Assembly (NCBI RefSeq): GCF_003265345.1
Contig: NZ_QFWW01000013.1
Span: 187,321-251,320 of the forward strand
DNA length: 64,000 bases
Origin: Lentzea terrae
GTDB taxonomy: Bacteria; Actinomycetota; Actinomycetes; Mycobacteriales; Pseudonocardiaceae
Reading direction: 5' to 3'
Part shown: piece after piece, positions 25,775 to 34,650 of the stretch
Numbering within the stretch: position 1 is the first letter of the stretch
How the letters are laid out: each line of letters starts with the position of its first letter
Translations under genes and position numbers: made by a program
Notes under the pieces: model-generated
Told to the model about the DNA's origin: nothing
Database searches by the model: none
What the model saw: only the letters and a program-made list of their open reading frames with translations

Positions 25775-28670
25775 CCAGGATCCGCTCGGCCAGGGCCAGT
25801 GCTCTGGGCTGACGGACGCGCTCAGCGACCGCGACCGCCTCCTCGCCGTAGCGGATGGCGGCCTCCCGGTCGCCGAGCGCCAGGTGCAGGGTCGAGAGCT
25901 GCCCGAGCACCTTGTACTCGTTCCACCAGCGGCTGGTCGACCTGACAACGGCCAGGCACCGCTGCGTGTGACCGAGTGCCTCCACCAGCCGACCGTCCAC
26001 CTGGGCGGCGAGCGACAGGGCCACGAAAAGCGCCACCTGACCGACGTGGTCGCGGATCTCCGCCATCGCCGCCAGCACCGCGTCATCATCCGGCAGGTTC
26101 ATGTACGCGCGGCACAGCCGGGGCACCTCTCGCGCCATCTCGCGGGCAGCGGCGAAGTCACCCATCTCGTATCGCCAGTAGGCGAACTCGACCGTGGCGA
26201 TCGACTCTCCACGCCGATCACCCGACTCCCGATAAGCGGCCAGCGACTGCTCCGCACAGGACCGGCTCTCTTCGTCGTGGAACGAGCAGAAGTGCACGTA
26301 GGCGATGTCGTGCAGGACTCCCGCGTAGGACCGCATGTCACCGCTTGCCTTCAACAGCGGGAGGGCTTTCTCCAGGTGCGCGAGCGCCTCGTCGGACTCC
26401 CCGCACTCGGCGTGGACGACGCCTATGTGTTGCAGCGCGTTCGCCTCCCCCGTCGGAGCGCCCACCTGCCGCATCAGCACAAGACCGCGTTGGTAGTGGT
26501 CCATCGCCTTGTCGAACTCGTGGCGTTCCCTGGCGATCATGCCGAGCAGCCCCAGCACCGACGCTTCGCCACGCAGGTCACCGATCTGCCGCATCAGGTC
26601 GAGCGCCTTGTGCAGGTGCTCCTCCGCCTTCGCGTGCTCCTCCTGGCCGAGATACGCCGAACCCAAGCCGCGCAACGCTTCCGCTCGTGCCTGGAGATCG
26701 CCGAGATGATGCGCGGCCGCGAGCGCGACGCTCTGCACCTCGACGCGTTCCCGGCCGGACCCGCGCAACAGCAGGAAGTGCGCGAAGTGGTGCGGCAACT
26801 GCCACGCGTACCGGTAGTGCCCCTCGTACGCGGCCAGGTAGACGGCGGCCCTGAGGTTGCGCCGCTCCGCCTCCTGCCACGCCAACGCCGCGACCGGGGT
26901 GACGAACACCGGCGGGTCCACCTGCTCGTACGTGACGTCTGCGTGGACCTGCGGGCGTCCGGGCGCGATCCGCAGCGCGGAGGCGGCCGCGTTGTGCAGG
27001 TAGTGGTCGAGAATCCGGACGATCGCCTCGTCCCGCTCCTCCGGCTCGACGCTCGCCTTCGCGTGGTCGGCGAGGAGGTCGTGGAAGCGGTAGCGGCCGT
27101 TCTCCTGCTGCTGCATCAGGTGCACGTCGAGCAGGTCGTCCAGCAACCGCTCGGCCTCCGCGCGGGTCGAGCCGATCACCGCCGCGGCCAGGTAGGCGTC
27201 CCAGTCCTCGCCGGTGTGCAGGCCGAGCCGCCGGAACAGGCGCTGTTGCTCGGGTGTGAGTTGCTGGTACGACAAGGCGAACGCGCCCGCCACGCTGCGT
27301 TCGCCCGCGGTCAGCTCGGTCAGCCGCTGTTCGGTGAGGCGGCGCACCAGGTCCTGCGCGGACCAGGCAGGCCTGGTGCGCCAGCGGGCACCGACGATCC
27401 GCACCGCGAGCGGCAGGTAGCCGCAGAGCCGCACGATCTCGCGCGAGGCTTCGAGATCGGCCTTGGGGCCGACGATGCTCGTGAGCAGGTTCAGCGAGTC
27501 CTTTTCGGACAGCACGTCCAGCGACACGTTGTGGGCCACGTCGAGATCAACCAGCCGGCGCCTGCTCGTCACGAGAACCAGGCCGGTGCCGGGCAGCAAC
27601 GGGCGGACCTGGGCCGCGCTGCCCGCGTTGTCGAGCACCACGAGTGCCTTGCGGTGGGCCATTTCCGCGCGCCACCGGGCCGCGCGGGCGTCGAGGCCGT
27701 CCGGGATCTCGTGGGCCGGTACGCCGAGCGCGGTGAGCAACGCCAGCAGGGCGTCCGACGGGGTGCGGGGTTCGACGCCCTCGGTGTAGGAGTGCAGGTC
27801 CACGAACAGCTGCGCGTCCGGGAAGCGCGCCGCCAGCCGGTGCGCTGCCCTGACCGCGAGGGTGGTCTTGCCGATGCCGGCCATGCCGTCGATCGCGGTG
27901 ATCGCGACGCAGCCGGACGGCACGGCGGTGAGGATGTCGTCGAGGTCCTGCGCCCGGCCCGCGAAGTCCGGGATGTCGCCGGGCAGGTCGTTGCGGGACC
28001 TGGGCCGGTTGTCGGCCGTGAGCACCTGCTGGTGGGCCCGCTGGAGATCTTTGCCGGGGTCGAGGCCGAGCTCGTCGGCGAGTCGCAGCCGGATGTCGTC
28101 GTAGGCCTGCAGCGCCTCGGTCTGCCGGTCGCAGCGGTGCAGCGCCAAGATCAGCTGCGCCCACATCCGTTCTCGCACAGGGTGTTGCCGGGTGAGTGAG
28201 CGCAGTTCCGGGACGAGGCGCGCGTGTTCACCGGCGCGGAGATCGCTATCGATCCGCGCTTCCAGCACCGCCAAGTACTTCTCGGTCAACGCCGGCACGT
28301 GGTCGCGTTCCAACACATCGCTGCCGATGTCGGCGAACGGACGACCGCGCCACAACGCCAGAGCTTGGTGCGGCTCCAAGGTTCCGAACCGGTGGACGTC
28401 CACCTCGTCGGGCCGCACGTCCAGCAGATAGCCGCCGGGCCGGGTCTGCACCAGGTCCGGCGAGCCGAGGTCCTCACGCAGCCGGCCGACCGTCGTCTGC
28501 AGGGCACCGCGCGACCCGCCGACCAGCTCCACGAGCTCGTCGACACCAACAACCTGGCCGGGCCGCAACAACAACGCGGCCAGCACGACGCGTCGCTTGC
28601 CGGACGGGACGTGGACGTGGCGCCCGTCGAGCATCACGTCCAGCGGTCCCAGCAGACCGAACGACCTCAC
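25740..28670 (-). CDS. AfsR/SARP-family regulator with STAND ATPase and TPRs
   Basis: This 976-aa regulator has the same plan as the one at 21531: a winged helix (1-90), BTAD (90-225), NB-ARC with P-loop GMAGIGKTT at 262-270, and a long TPR array with typical LGDLQARAEALRGLG-like units. GTG 28670 overlaps the TAG of the nitroreductase gene by one base, so it is coupled to that gene and perhaps to the conservon upstream. It differs clearly in sequence from the other AfsR-like protein, so this is not a recent duplication. Confidence 0.92.
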   Translation of the reverse strand: MRSFGLLGPLDVMLDGRHVHVPSGKRRVVLAALLLRPGQVVGVDELVELVGGSRGALQTTVGRLREDLGSPDLVQTRPGGYLLDVRPDEVDVHRFGTLEPHQALALWRGRPFADIGSDVLERDHVPALTEKYLAVLEARIDSDLRAGEHARLVPELRSLTRQHPVRERMWAQLILALHRCDRQTEALQAYDDIRLRLADELGLDPGKDLQRAHQQVLTADNRPRSRNDLPGDIPDFAGRAQDLDDILTAVPSGCVAITAIDGMAGIGKTTLAVRAAHRLAARFPDAQLFVDLHSYTEGVEPRTPSDALLALLTALGVPAHEIPDGLDARAARWRAEMAHRKALVVLDNAGSAAQVRPLLPGTGLVLVTSRRRLVDLDVAHNVSLDVLSEKDSLNLLTSIVGPKADLEASREIVRLCGYLPLAVRIVGARWRTRPAWSAQDLVRRLTEQRLTELTAGERSVAGAFALSYQQLTPEQQRLFRRLGLHTGEDWDAYLAAAVIGSTRAEAERLLDDLLDVHLMQQQENGRYRFHDLLADHAKASVEPEERDEAIVRILDHYLHNAAASALRIAPGRPQVHADVTYEQVDPPVFVTPVAALAWQEAERRNLRAAVYLAAYEGHYRYAWQLPHHFAHFLLLRGSGRERVEVQSVALAAAHHLGDLQARAEALRGLGSAYLGQEEHAKAEEHLHKALDLMRQIGDLRGEASVLGLLGMIARERHEFDKAMDHYQRGLVLMRQVGAPTGEANALQHIGVVHAECGESDEALAHLEKALPLLKASGDMRSYAGVLHDIAYVHFCSFHDEESRSCAEQSLAAYRESGDRRGESIATVEFAYWRYEMGDFAAAREMAREVPRLCRAYMNLPDDDAVLAAMAEIRDHVGQVALFVALSLAAQVDGRLVEALGHTQRCLAVVRSTSRWWNEYKVLGQLSTLHLALGDREAAIRYGEEAVAVAERVRQPRALALAERILATATAPAEPGS

Positions 28671-29254
28671 TACCACCGGTCCCAGTGCACGACCTCGTCG
28701 GCCGCCAGCCGCTTGCGCGTCCGCGGTGACGCCCCCTCCGAGATCCCGGCCTCGTCCGCGTGCCCGATCGCGATCATGCCGATCGGCACGTGCGTCTCCG
28801 GGATGCCGAACTCCTCCCGCAGCTGCGGCCAGTCGTCCTCGGCCATCCCGAACAGCACCGCGCCGAGGCCCTCGTCCACGGCCGTCTGCAGGATCAGCAG
28901 CGCGGCCATGCCGGTGTCGATGTACCAGTACGGCACCGGCCAGTTGGCCTCGCTGCGGTCGGTCCACCCCTTGTCCGGCTGCGCGTACCGGTCGAGGTAG
29001 ACGTCCTTGACCGAGAACGGGATCACGATGACCTGCGCGGTCTTCGCGTCGTCGCCGGCCCAGAAGTCGAACTTCTCCTTGAGCCGCTCGAGTGACTCTC
29101 CCCGCAGCACGAGGAACGCCTGCCCCTGCGAGAACCCGGCAGACGGACCGCGCAGGGCGTTGCGCATGATCCGCTGGATGCTCTCGTCGCTCACCGGTTC
29201 GTCGGTGAACTTGCGAACCATGCGCCGACGCCGGACCACGTCCTGGAACTCCAC
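28670..29254 (-). CDS. Nitroreductase-family flavoprotein
   Basis: A 194-aa FMN protein. VRRRRMVRKFTDEPVS and ALRGPSAGFSQGQAF are the N-terminal FMN/phosphate contacts of the nitroreductase family, and FGMAEDDWPQLREEFGIP the C-terminal half. It reduces nitro compounds, quinones or other acceptors with NAD(P)H. GTG 29254 follows GGGGAGG. It lies 52 nt after the DUF742 gene and overlaps the SARP start; it occupies the place where a conservon would have its GTPase. Confidence 0.85.
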   Translation of the reverse strand: MEFQDVVRRRRMVRKFTDEPVSDESIQRIMRNALRGPSAGFSQGQAFLVLRGESLERLKEKFDFWAGDDAKTAQVIVIPFSVKDVYLDRYAQPDKGWTDRSEANWPVPYWYIDTGMAALLILQTAVDEGLGAVLFGMAEDDWPQLREEFGIPETHVPIGMIAIGHADEAGISEGASPRTRKRLAADEVVHWDRW

Positions 29255-29306
29255 GTCAACCTCCCCAGATTTGAGATCGACCGTAGCAGCGTCCGGGGAG
29301 ACGCAC

Positions 29307-29822
29307 TCAGAGCCGGCGAAGGCCTGCCAGCACCCGCTCCAGCAACGCTCCGTCGGGACGGTCGCCGCCGTACGAGGACGCCGTGCGGTGCACGTCGATC
29401 AGGCCGTGCGAGGCCATGTCGCCGAGCAGCACCTTCGTGACGCCCAACGGCAGACCGCGCAGTGCCGCGATCTCGGCCACCGAACGCGGCGACGAGCACA
29501 GCGCCAGGACGTCCTGGTGTTCGGGACGCACCGCGGTGGACGAGAACTCGTTCACCGAGACCAGCGTCTCGATCTCCAGGTGCACGTCGGACGTGGTGCG
29601 GCCGCCGGTCCACGCGTAGGCGCGCACGATCGACGCCGACGACTCGACGGACGGCAGCGGCGGCACGTCGAACGGCATGGTCGCGTACGGGTCCGGCTCT
29701 GGCATCGGGTCCGCGACGCGCTTGGCCTTCTTCCTGCCGCGCTTGCGGATCCGCTCGCTGTCGAAGCTGAACCCACTGACCAGGTCGCCGAAGCTGACCT
29801 GCTCCTCGCCTTCTCTGCTCAT
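29307..29822 (-). CDS. DUF742 protein (conservon CvnC type)
   Basis: A 171-aa protein with a charged N terminus, then IVRAYAWTGGRTTSDVHLEIETLV and a winged-helix-like C terminus, as in CvnC proteins of actinomycete conservons. In the model conservon this subunit joins the kinase, roadblock protein and GTPase in a membrane-associated complex. ATG 29822 overlaps the roadblock stop (ATGA). The expected CvnD GTPase does not follow. Confidence 0.9.
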   Translation of the reverse strand: MSREGEEQVSFGDLVSGFSFDSERIRKRGRKKAKRVADPMPEPDPYATMPFDVPPLPSVESSASIVRAYAWTGGRTTSDVHLEIETLVSVNEFSSTAVRPEHQDVLALCSSPRSVAEIAALRGLPLGVTKVLLGDMASHGLIDVHRTASSYGGDRPDGALLERVLAGLRRL

Positions 29823-30217
29823 GCCAGCTCGGCCCGCAGTTCCGGCGTGAGCAGCTGGCCCACCTGCCGCACGACCACGGTCATCTCGTAGGCGACCTGC
29901 GCGACGTCGCACGAGTTCGACGCGAGCACCGCGAGCACCGAGCCGTCGCTGATCGACGACAGCAGCATCACGCCGCGGTCCATCTGCACGACCGTGCGGA
30001 CGACCGCCTCACCGGCGAAGCACTGCGACGCCGACTCGGCGAGCGAGACCACGCCGGCCACGATCGCCGCGAACTGCTGTGCGACGTGCCCTGGCAGCTT
30101 CGAGGACGAGACCAACACCAGTCCGTCGGCCGAGATCACCACCGCGTGCTCGATGCCGGGTGTGCGCTCGGTGAAGTTGGTGACCAGCCAGCCGAACTGG
30201 TCCACCTGCGTGCTCAT
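29819..30217 (-). CDS. Roadblock/LC7-domain protein (conservon CvnB type)
   Basis: A 132-aa single roadblock/LC7 domain (FGWLVTNFTERTPGIEHAVV through the SISDGSVLAVLAS strand), the fold that acts as a GTPase-activating partner of small GTPases such as MglA and CvnD. ATG 30217 overlaps the histidine-kinase stop and its own stop overlaps the DUF742 start, so translation is coupled on both sides. Confidence 0.92.
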   Translation of the reverse strand: MSTQVDQFGWLVTNFTERTPGIEHAVVISADGLVLVSSSKLPGHVAQQFAAIVAGVVSLAESASQCFAGEAVVRTVVQMDRGVMLLSSISDGSVLAVLASNSCDVAQVAYEMTVVVRQVGQLLTPELRAELA

Positions 30218-32379
30218 CGACTCTCCTGCCGGTCGGGAAGGCCTCGCTGCACACCGCGCTGGAAGGCGTTGAGGAAGCCCTGTGCCGATTCTGGCGACTG
30301 GCGTGCTGGTGCGGGGGGAGGCGGCGGAACGGCAGCCGGTGATTCGAACCACGATGCCGAGTCCTGCGCCGACTGCTGCGCCGGCGCGGGCATCGGTGGC
30401 CGCACTGGCAGCTGATCGATCGCTTCCCCTCGGAAAGACTCCCAGGACTCTTCGCGTCGTGGGGCCAGTTCGGCCGGAACCAACACGATCGCGCGAGTGC
30501 CCTTGCCCTGTTGGGCATCGAGGCGTACCACGATCTGGTGGCGAGCGGCGAGCCTGCCTACGACGAAAAGTCCCATTTCGCGGAAGACCTGGACGTCCGC
30601 GCCCTCGCCGGCGGCCTCGAGGCGGTGGTTCACGACCGCCAGTGCGTCCGGGTCGATGCCGATGCCCTGGTCCACCACGTCGATCTGCACGATGTCGCCT
30701 GCCTCGATCGACGCGCTGATCGAGACCTGGGTGTGCGGTGGCGAGAAAGCCGTTGCGTTGTCAAGAAGTTCGGCGAGCAGGCGGACGAGGTCGCTTGCCA
30801 CATAACCGACCACCTCGGCGTTCGGCGCGGTGTGCACCATCACGCGTTGGTACTGCTCGATCTCCGCGGCCGCCGCGCGCAGCACGTCGGTGAGCGGGAT
30901 CGGCTTGTGGAACCGCCGCGCCACGTCGCCACCGGAGAGCACCATCAGGTTCTCGTTGTTGCGGCGCATGCGGGTGGCCAGGTGGTCGAGCTTGAAGAGG
31001 TTCGCGAGCTGGTCCGGGTCTTCCTCGTACTTCTCCAGCTCCTCCATCAGCTTGAGCTGGCGTTCGACGAGGCTCTGGCTGCGCCGCGACAGGTTCACGA
31101 AGATGTTGCGCATGTTCGCGCGCATGCCGGCCTGCTCGATGACCGAGCGGACGGCCTGCTGGTGCACCTCGTCGAACGCGCGCGCCACCTGGCCGAACTC
31201 CTCGGTCGTGTCGACCGGCACCGGCTCGATCTCGGTGCTGCCGCGTCCGGTCGCGACCATCTCGGGAAGTTTGTGCCACGCCACTTCCAGCGCGGAACGG
31301 CGCAACGCGTTGAGCGAGCGCAGCAGGTAACGGCCGACGACGAACCCGATGGTGCCGGCCAGGATCAGGCTGGCGAACAGGATCGCGGACGCCGCACCGG
31401 CTCGGTCGCTGGTCTCGTCGCGCAGGCGGTTCGCGGTGTCGCGCAGGTCGTTCTGCAGGCCCTGCACGACGCCGTCCAGCGACGCCGAGACCGCACTGGT
31501 GGCCTTGCTCCAGTCCGCGGCGGCGATCGGCAACGGCTTGGGCCGCGCGGTGTTGCTGCCGGAGTTGTTGCCGGTGTTGCCCGTGTTGCCCGTGTTGCCG
31601 TTGCTGGGCGCGTCGGACGTCGGGTGCAGCACCGCGGTGGCGAGCATCTTGCGCTGCGCCTCGATGTCCGGGCCCTTGAAGAACGACCAGTACGAGTTCA
31701 GCTGCTCGGGGGTGGCCAGCGCGGCGAACTGGCCGGCGATGTAGCCGAGCTTGACGTTCGACTCGACGAGCGACCGCACCTCGGCGGTGAGGAGCTGACC
31801 GCGGGTGAGCCCGGACAGCACGACCGCCTGCTGGTAGAGGACCTGCTCCTGCACGTGCAGCGCGTGGTGCAGGCCCATCGCCGTGCGGGACAGGGCGGCG
31901 TCGCCGAACTCGCTGGCGAGCACCTCGTCCACGTCGAGCATCGTCTCGGCGAGGGCGGTGTAGTCCTTGATCGCCCCCGGCACGTCCCTGGCCTTCTCGC
32001 GCAACGCGGACAGGCCACCGATCCGCGCCTCGACGTCGTCCAGGCGGGCCTTCGTGATCTCGGACAGCGAAGTCTTCTCGATCTGCCCGCGCAACGCCGT
32101 CCTGGACCCGTCGGTGCGGCGCACCTGGTCCTGGAGCGCCTGCGGGCCCGACCCCTCCGCGATGATCTTCCGTTCCGCCTGCACCCCTTCGATCACGGGG
32201 ATCAGGGCGGAGCGGACCTTCACCAGCCGCTGGAGTGCCGCGTAGGACTCGGCGCGTTCCATGTGGGACTGGATCTGCAGCACGCCGGCGCCCACCGCGA
32301 TGAAGACCGGAACGATCAACACCGCGGCGAGCTTCACCGGCAGGCGCCAGTTGCGCCAGTTGACGAGCGCGTTGAACAT
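30214..32379 (-). CDS. Membrane sensor histidine kinase with nitrate-sensor-type domain (conservon CvnA type)
   Basis: This 721-aa kinase has TM1 at about residues 15-36, a mostly helical extracytoplasmic NIT-type sensor to about 350 with a Gly-Asn-Thr linker, TM2 near 355-380, a HAMP segment, LDHLATRMRRN with the likely phospho-His, and an HATPase region (LLDNATAFSPP, VDQGIGI). The tail is Pro-rich. Its ATG shares a base with the stop of the tiny MFS partner upstream, tying a conservon kinase to a transporter. The ligand is unknown. Confidence 0.9.
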   Translation of the reverse strand: MFNALVNWRNWRLPVKLAAVLIVPVFIAVGAGVLQIQSHMERAESYAALQRLVKVRSALIPVIEGVQAERKIIAEGSGPQALQDQVRRTDGSRTALRGQIEKTSLSEITKARLDDVEARIGGLSALREKARDVPGAIKDYTALAETMLDVDEVLASEFGDAALSRTAMGLHHALHVQEQVLYQQAVVLSGLTRGQLLTAEVRSLVESNVKLGYIAGQFAALATPEQLNSYWSFFKGPDIEAQRKMLATAVLHPTSDAPSNGNTGNTGNTGNNSGSNTARPKPLPIAAADWSKATSAVSASLDGVVQGLQNDLRDTANRLRDETSDRAGAASAILFASLILAGTIGFVVGRYLLRSLNALRRSALEVAWHKLPEMVATGRGSTEIEPVPVDTTEEFGQVARAFDEVHQQAVRSVIEQAGMRANMRNIFVNLSRRSQSLVERQLKLMEELEKYEEDPDQLANLFKLDHLATRMRRNNENLMVLSGGDVARRFHKPIPLTDVLRAAAAEIEQYQRVMVHTAPNAEVVGYVASDLVRLLAELLDNATAFSPPHTQVSISASIEAGDIVQIDVVDQGIGIDPDALAVVNHRLEAAGEGADVQVFREMGLFVVGRLAARHQIVVRLDAQQGKGTRAIVLVPAELAPRREESWESFRGEAIDQLPVRPPMPAPAQQSAQDSASWFESPAAVPPPPPAPARQSPESAQGFLNAFQRGVQRGLPDRQESR
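31572..31598. repeat. 9-bp tandem repeat inside the kinase gene
   Basis: Three copies of a unit close to CCGTGTTGC encode a Gly-Asn-Thr triplet repeat in the sensor domain of the histidine kinase. It is in frame and could vary in copy number without breaking the protein. Confidence 0.7.
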
Positions 32380-32486
32380 CAGACGAAGAGCTTGGCCGCG
32401 TTCAGGAAGAGCCGGTACAGGCCGTAGGCGAGCGGGATGCCCACCCACAACCACGCACCGATCAGCAACAAGCGCTGGGAGTTCAC
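32379..32486 (-). CDS. 35-aa membrane protein, MFS transporter small-subunit type
   Basis: The ORF begins at GTG 32486, overlapping the MFS stop as GTGA, and ends in a TGA that shares its A with the kinase ATG. It encodes one hydrophobic helix (LLLIGAWLWVGIPLAYGLY) and a short tail. Short one-helix proteins of this type sit beside OFA-family transporters in many actinomycetes and are annotated as a small subunit. Coupling on both sides is strong evidence that it is translated. Confidence 0.75.
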   Translation of the reverse strand: MNSQRLLLIGAWLWVGIPLAYGLYRLFLNAAKLFV

Positions 32487-33946
32487 TTGCTCACCACGCC
32501 TTCCGCGTCTTCCGCGTCCTTCTGCTCAGCCGCTTCTGCGACGTCCGCAGCCTCGGCTTCGTTCCACTTCGCGACCGTGGCCTCGTCGTCCGTCTCGGGC
32601 TCGGGCTTGTCGGTCACCTCGGCCGCCGCGGGCTCGTGGAACTTCGGGTTGACCGGGCGGACCAACTCGTTCGCGACGAAACCGACGACCAGCAGCGAGA
32701 TCATGATGTAGAACGACGTGGTGTACAAGTCCGGACCGGTGTGTCCGGCCTTCTTGCCCGCGTCCGCGATGGCGTTGACGATCAGCGGCCCGAGCACACC
32801 GGCGACCGACCACGCGGTCAGCAGGCGGCCGTGGATCGCGCCGACCTGGTAGGTGCCGAAGAGGTCCCGCAGGTAGGCCGGGATCGTGGCGAAACCGCCG
32901 CCGTAGAAGGTGAGGATCACCATCGCGGCGACCACGAACAGCGGCACGCTGGACGAGCCGATCGTCAGCAGCACCAGGTAGAGCAGCGCGCCGACACCGA
33001 GGTAGAGGCGATAGATGTTCTTGCGCCCCACGATGTCCGAGGTGGACGACCAGACGAACCGGCCAGCCATGTTCGCTGCCGACAGCAGCGCCACGAAACC
33101 GGTGGCGGCCGTCGCGATGACCGGCGTCGAGGACTCCTTGAAGAAGTCGACCAGCATCGGCGCGGCCTTCTCCAGGATGCCGATGCCCGCGGTGACGTTG
33201 AAGCACAGGATGACCCAGAGCAGCCAGAACTGCGGGGTCTTGATCGCGTTGTTCGCCGAGACGTTGAACGCGACGGTGGCCTTCGGCTTGTCCTTGAGCA
33301 GTTCCGCCTTCTCCTGCGTGAACTCCTTGGAGGGCAGGCGGATCAGCAGCACGCCGACGGTCATGAAGACCGCGTAGACGACGCCGTGGATCAGGAAGGC
33401 CTTGCCGATGCCCGAGGTCGAGGTGTTCCCGAACGCGGTCAGCATCGAGGTCGACCACGGGGAGGCGATCAAGGCACCGCCGCCGAAGCCCATGATCGCG
33501 ATACCGGTCGCCATGCCGGGCCGGTCGGGGAACCACTTGATCAACGTCGAGACCGGCGAGATGTAGCCGATGCCGAGACCGATGCCGCCGATCAGGCCGT
33601 AGCCGAGGACGACGACCCAGTACAGGCCGGCCCACACGCCGGCCGCCGAGATCAGCAGACCGGAGCAGAAGCACACGAGCGACATGAACATCGCCCAGCG
33701 CGGCCCCCGCTTCTCCACGGTCGTGCCGAGCACGGCGGCCGAGAGCCCGAGCATCACGATGCCGAGCTGGAAGGGCAGAGCCGACTGCGTTCCCGTGATA
33801 CCCAGAGATTTCTCCAGAGGCGTCTTGAAGACGCTCCAGGCGTAGGCCTGACCAATGGAGAGATGAATCGCCAGTGCTGCGGGCGGAACGAGCCAGCGGT
33901 TCCATCCGGGAGGCGCGACTGTGCGTTCGCGCGCTAAGAACCCCAC
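32483..33946 (-). CDS. OFA-family MFS transporter (oxalate/formate or lactate type)
   Basis: This 487-aa transporter has 12 membrane helices. HLSIGQAYAWSVFKTPLEK and the GIGLGIGYISPVSTLIKWFP stretch are typical of the oxalate:formate antiporter family, which moves small carboxylates. The C-terminal 50 residues are acidic and cytoplasmic. The start is GTG 33946 behind TGGGGA; GTG 33964 is possible. It heads a coupled set with the small subunit, kinase, roadblock and DUF742 genes, so the kinase may sense the carried substrate or the transporter's state (inference). Confidence 0.88.
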   Translation of the reverse strand: MGFLARERTVAPPGWNRWLVPPAALAIHLSIGQAYAWSVFKTPLEKSLGITGTQSALPFQLGIVMLGLSAAVLGTTVEKRGPRWAMFMSLVCFCSGLLISAAGVWAGLYWVVVLGYGLIGGIGLGIGYISPVSTLIKWFPDRPGMATGIAIMGFGGGALIASPWSTSMLTAFGNTSTSGIGKAFLIHGVVYAVFMTVGVLLIRLPSKEFTQEKAELLKDKPKATVAFNVSANNAIKTPQFWLLWVILCFNVTAGIGILEKAAPMLVDFFKESSTPVIATAATGFVALLSAANMAGRFVWSSTSDIVGRKNIYRLYLGVGALLYLVLLTIGSSSVPLFVVAAMVILTFYGGGFATIPAYLRDLFGTYQVGAIHGRLLTAWSVAGVLGPLIVNAIADAGKKAGHTGPDLYTTSFYIMISLLVVGFVANELVRPVNPKFHEPAAAEVTDKPEPETDDEATVAKWNEAEAADVAEAAEQKDAEDAEGVVSK

Positions 33947-33996
33947 TATATCCCCAACCGTCACCAAAAACGCGGACCGGCTGATCCTAGGCCAGG

Positions 33997-34006
33997 TGCA
34001 CACGTG
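33997..34006. repeat. TGCACACGTG motif, copy 1
   Basis: This 10-mer recurs exactly at 34179-34188. Both copies lie in the 284-nt gap between the divergent OFA transporter and DUF485/symporter operons, one near each gene. Their CACGTG core is palindromic, so a shared regulator is plausible. Confidence 0.5.
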
Positions 34007-34024
34007 CGACAACGGTCTGGACCT

Positions 34025-34051
34025 GTCGAACGCCGTCGAAACACTGTCGAA
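34025..34051. repeat. Triple GTCGAA direct repeat
   Basis: GTCGAA occurs at 34025, 34035 and 34046, spaced by 10 and 11 bp, about one helical turn each, in the divergent transporter promoter region. Phased direct repeats of this kind are bound by response regulators and similar activators. Confidence 0.5.
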
Positions 34052-34173
34052 CACCGTTGCATGCGACGCAACTCTCAGGTAACTCCGGGCTAACAGTCAC
34101 GAGCTACCCTCGGTCCGACCATTTGAGACGAATGCAGTGTCCGGTTTTGCCCGTTTCCCGGTACTCCGGCGCG

Positions 34174-34201
34174 TTGACTGCACACGTGAGAGCGCTACAG
34201 T
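34174..34201 (+). promoter_or_regulatory. Vegetative-type promoter for the DUF485/symporter operon
   Basis: TTGACT (34174-34179), a 16-bp spacer and TACAGT (34196-34201) match a principal-sigma promoter, with a start expected near 34208, 23 nt before the ATG. The second TGCACACGTG copy occupies the spacer, where a bound protein would repress. Confidence 0.6.
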
Positions 34202-34230
34202 AGGCGCCGCACGACGAGGGGCAGGGGTAC

Positions 34231-34647
34231 ATGACCAAGGCGATGTGGTCGCCTGGAGAAACGCAGCACGAGCATCGGGAATCACGGGGTTTTGCGTCGT
34301 TCGACGACCCCGAGGCTTTGTCGTACGTCGATTCGAACGGCAAACCGAACTTCGCGTTGATTCAGCAGACCGACGAATTCCGCGCCCTCCGCCGGCGACT
34401 CACCGCGTTCGTCTTCCCGATGACCGTGTTGTTCCTCGCTTCCTACTTGACGTTCGTGCTGTTGTCCGCGTATGCGAAAGACGTCGTCAGCATCAAGGTA
34501 ATCGGTGTGATCAACCTCGGGATCCTGCTGGGACTCGGGCAGTTCGTCACGTCGATCCTCATCACGCTCGGTTATGCCCGTTACGCAAAGCGACGGCTGG
34601 ACCCGCAGCGCAAATTGCTCGCAGAGAAGACAGGCGTCGAGGAGTAA
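34231..34647 (+). CDS. DUF485 membrane protein (symporter partner, YjcH-like)
   Basis: A 138-aa protein with a charged N-terminal 65 residues and two membrane helices, ending in a basic tail. DUF485 proteins are encoded upstream of acetate-type sodium/solute symporters and are thought to assist them. GAGGGGCAGGGG precedes the ATG. The symporter starts 3 nt after its stop. Confidence 0.9.
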   Translation: MTKAMWSPGETQHEHRESRGFASFDDPEALSYVDSNGKPNFALIQQTDEFRALRRRLTAFVFPMTVLFLASYLTFVLLSAYAKDVVSIKVIGVINLGILLGLGQFVTSILITLGYARYAKRRLDPQRKLLAEKTGVEE

Positions 34648-34650
34648 GGC

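Noticed and set aside
31572..31598. Phase-variable contingency repeat
   Set aside because: Unit length is 9 bp, so copy changes keep the frame; it alters only the linker, not expression.
33997..34051. Possible intrinsic terminator or CRISPR-like repeats
   Set aside because: The repeats are 6-10 bp with no spacers of constant length and no T-tract; they look like regulatory sites.
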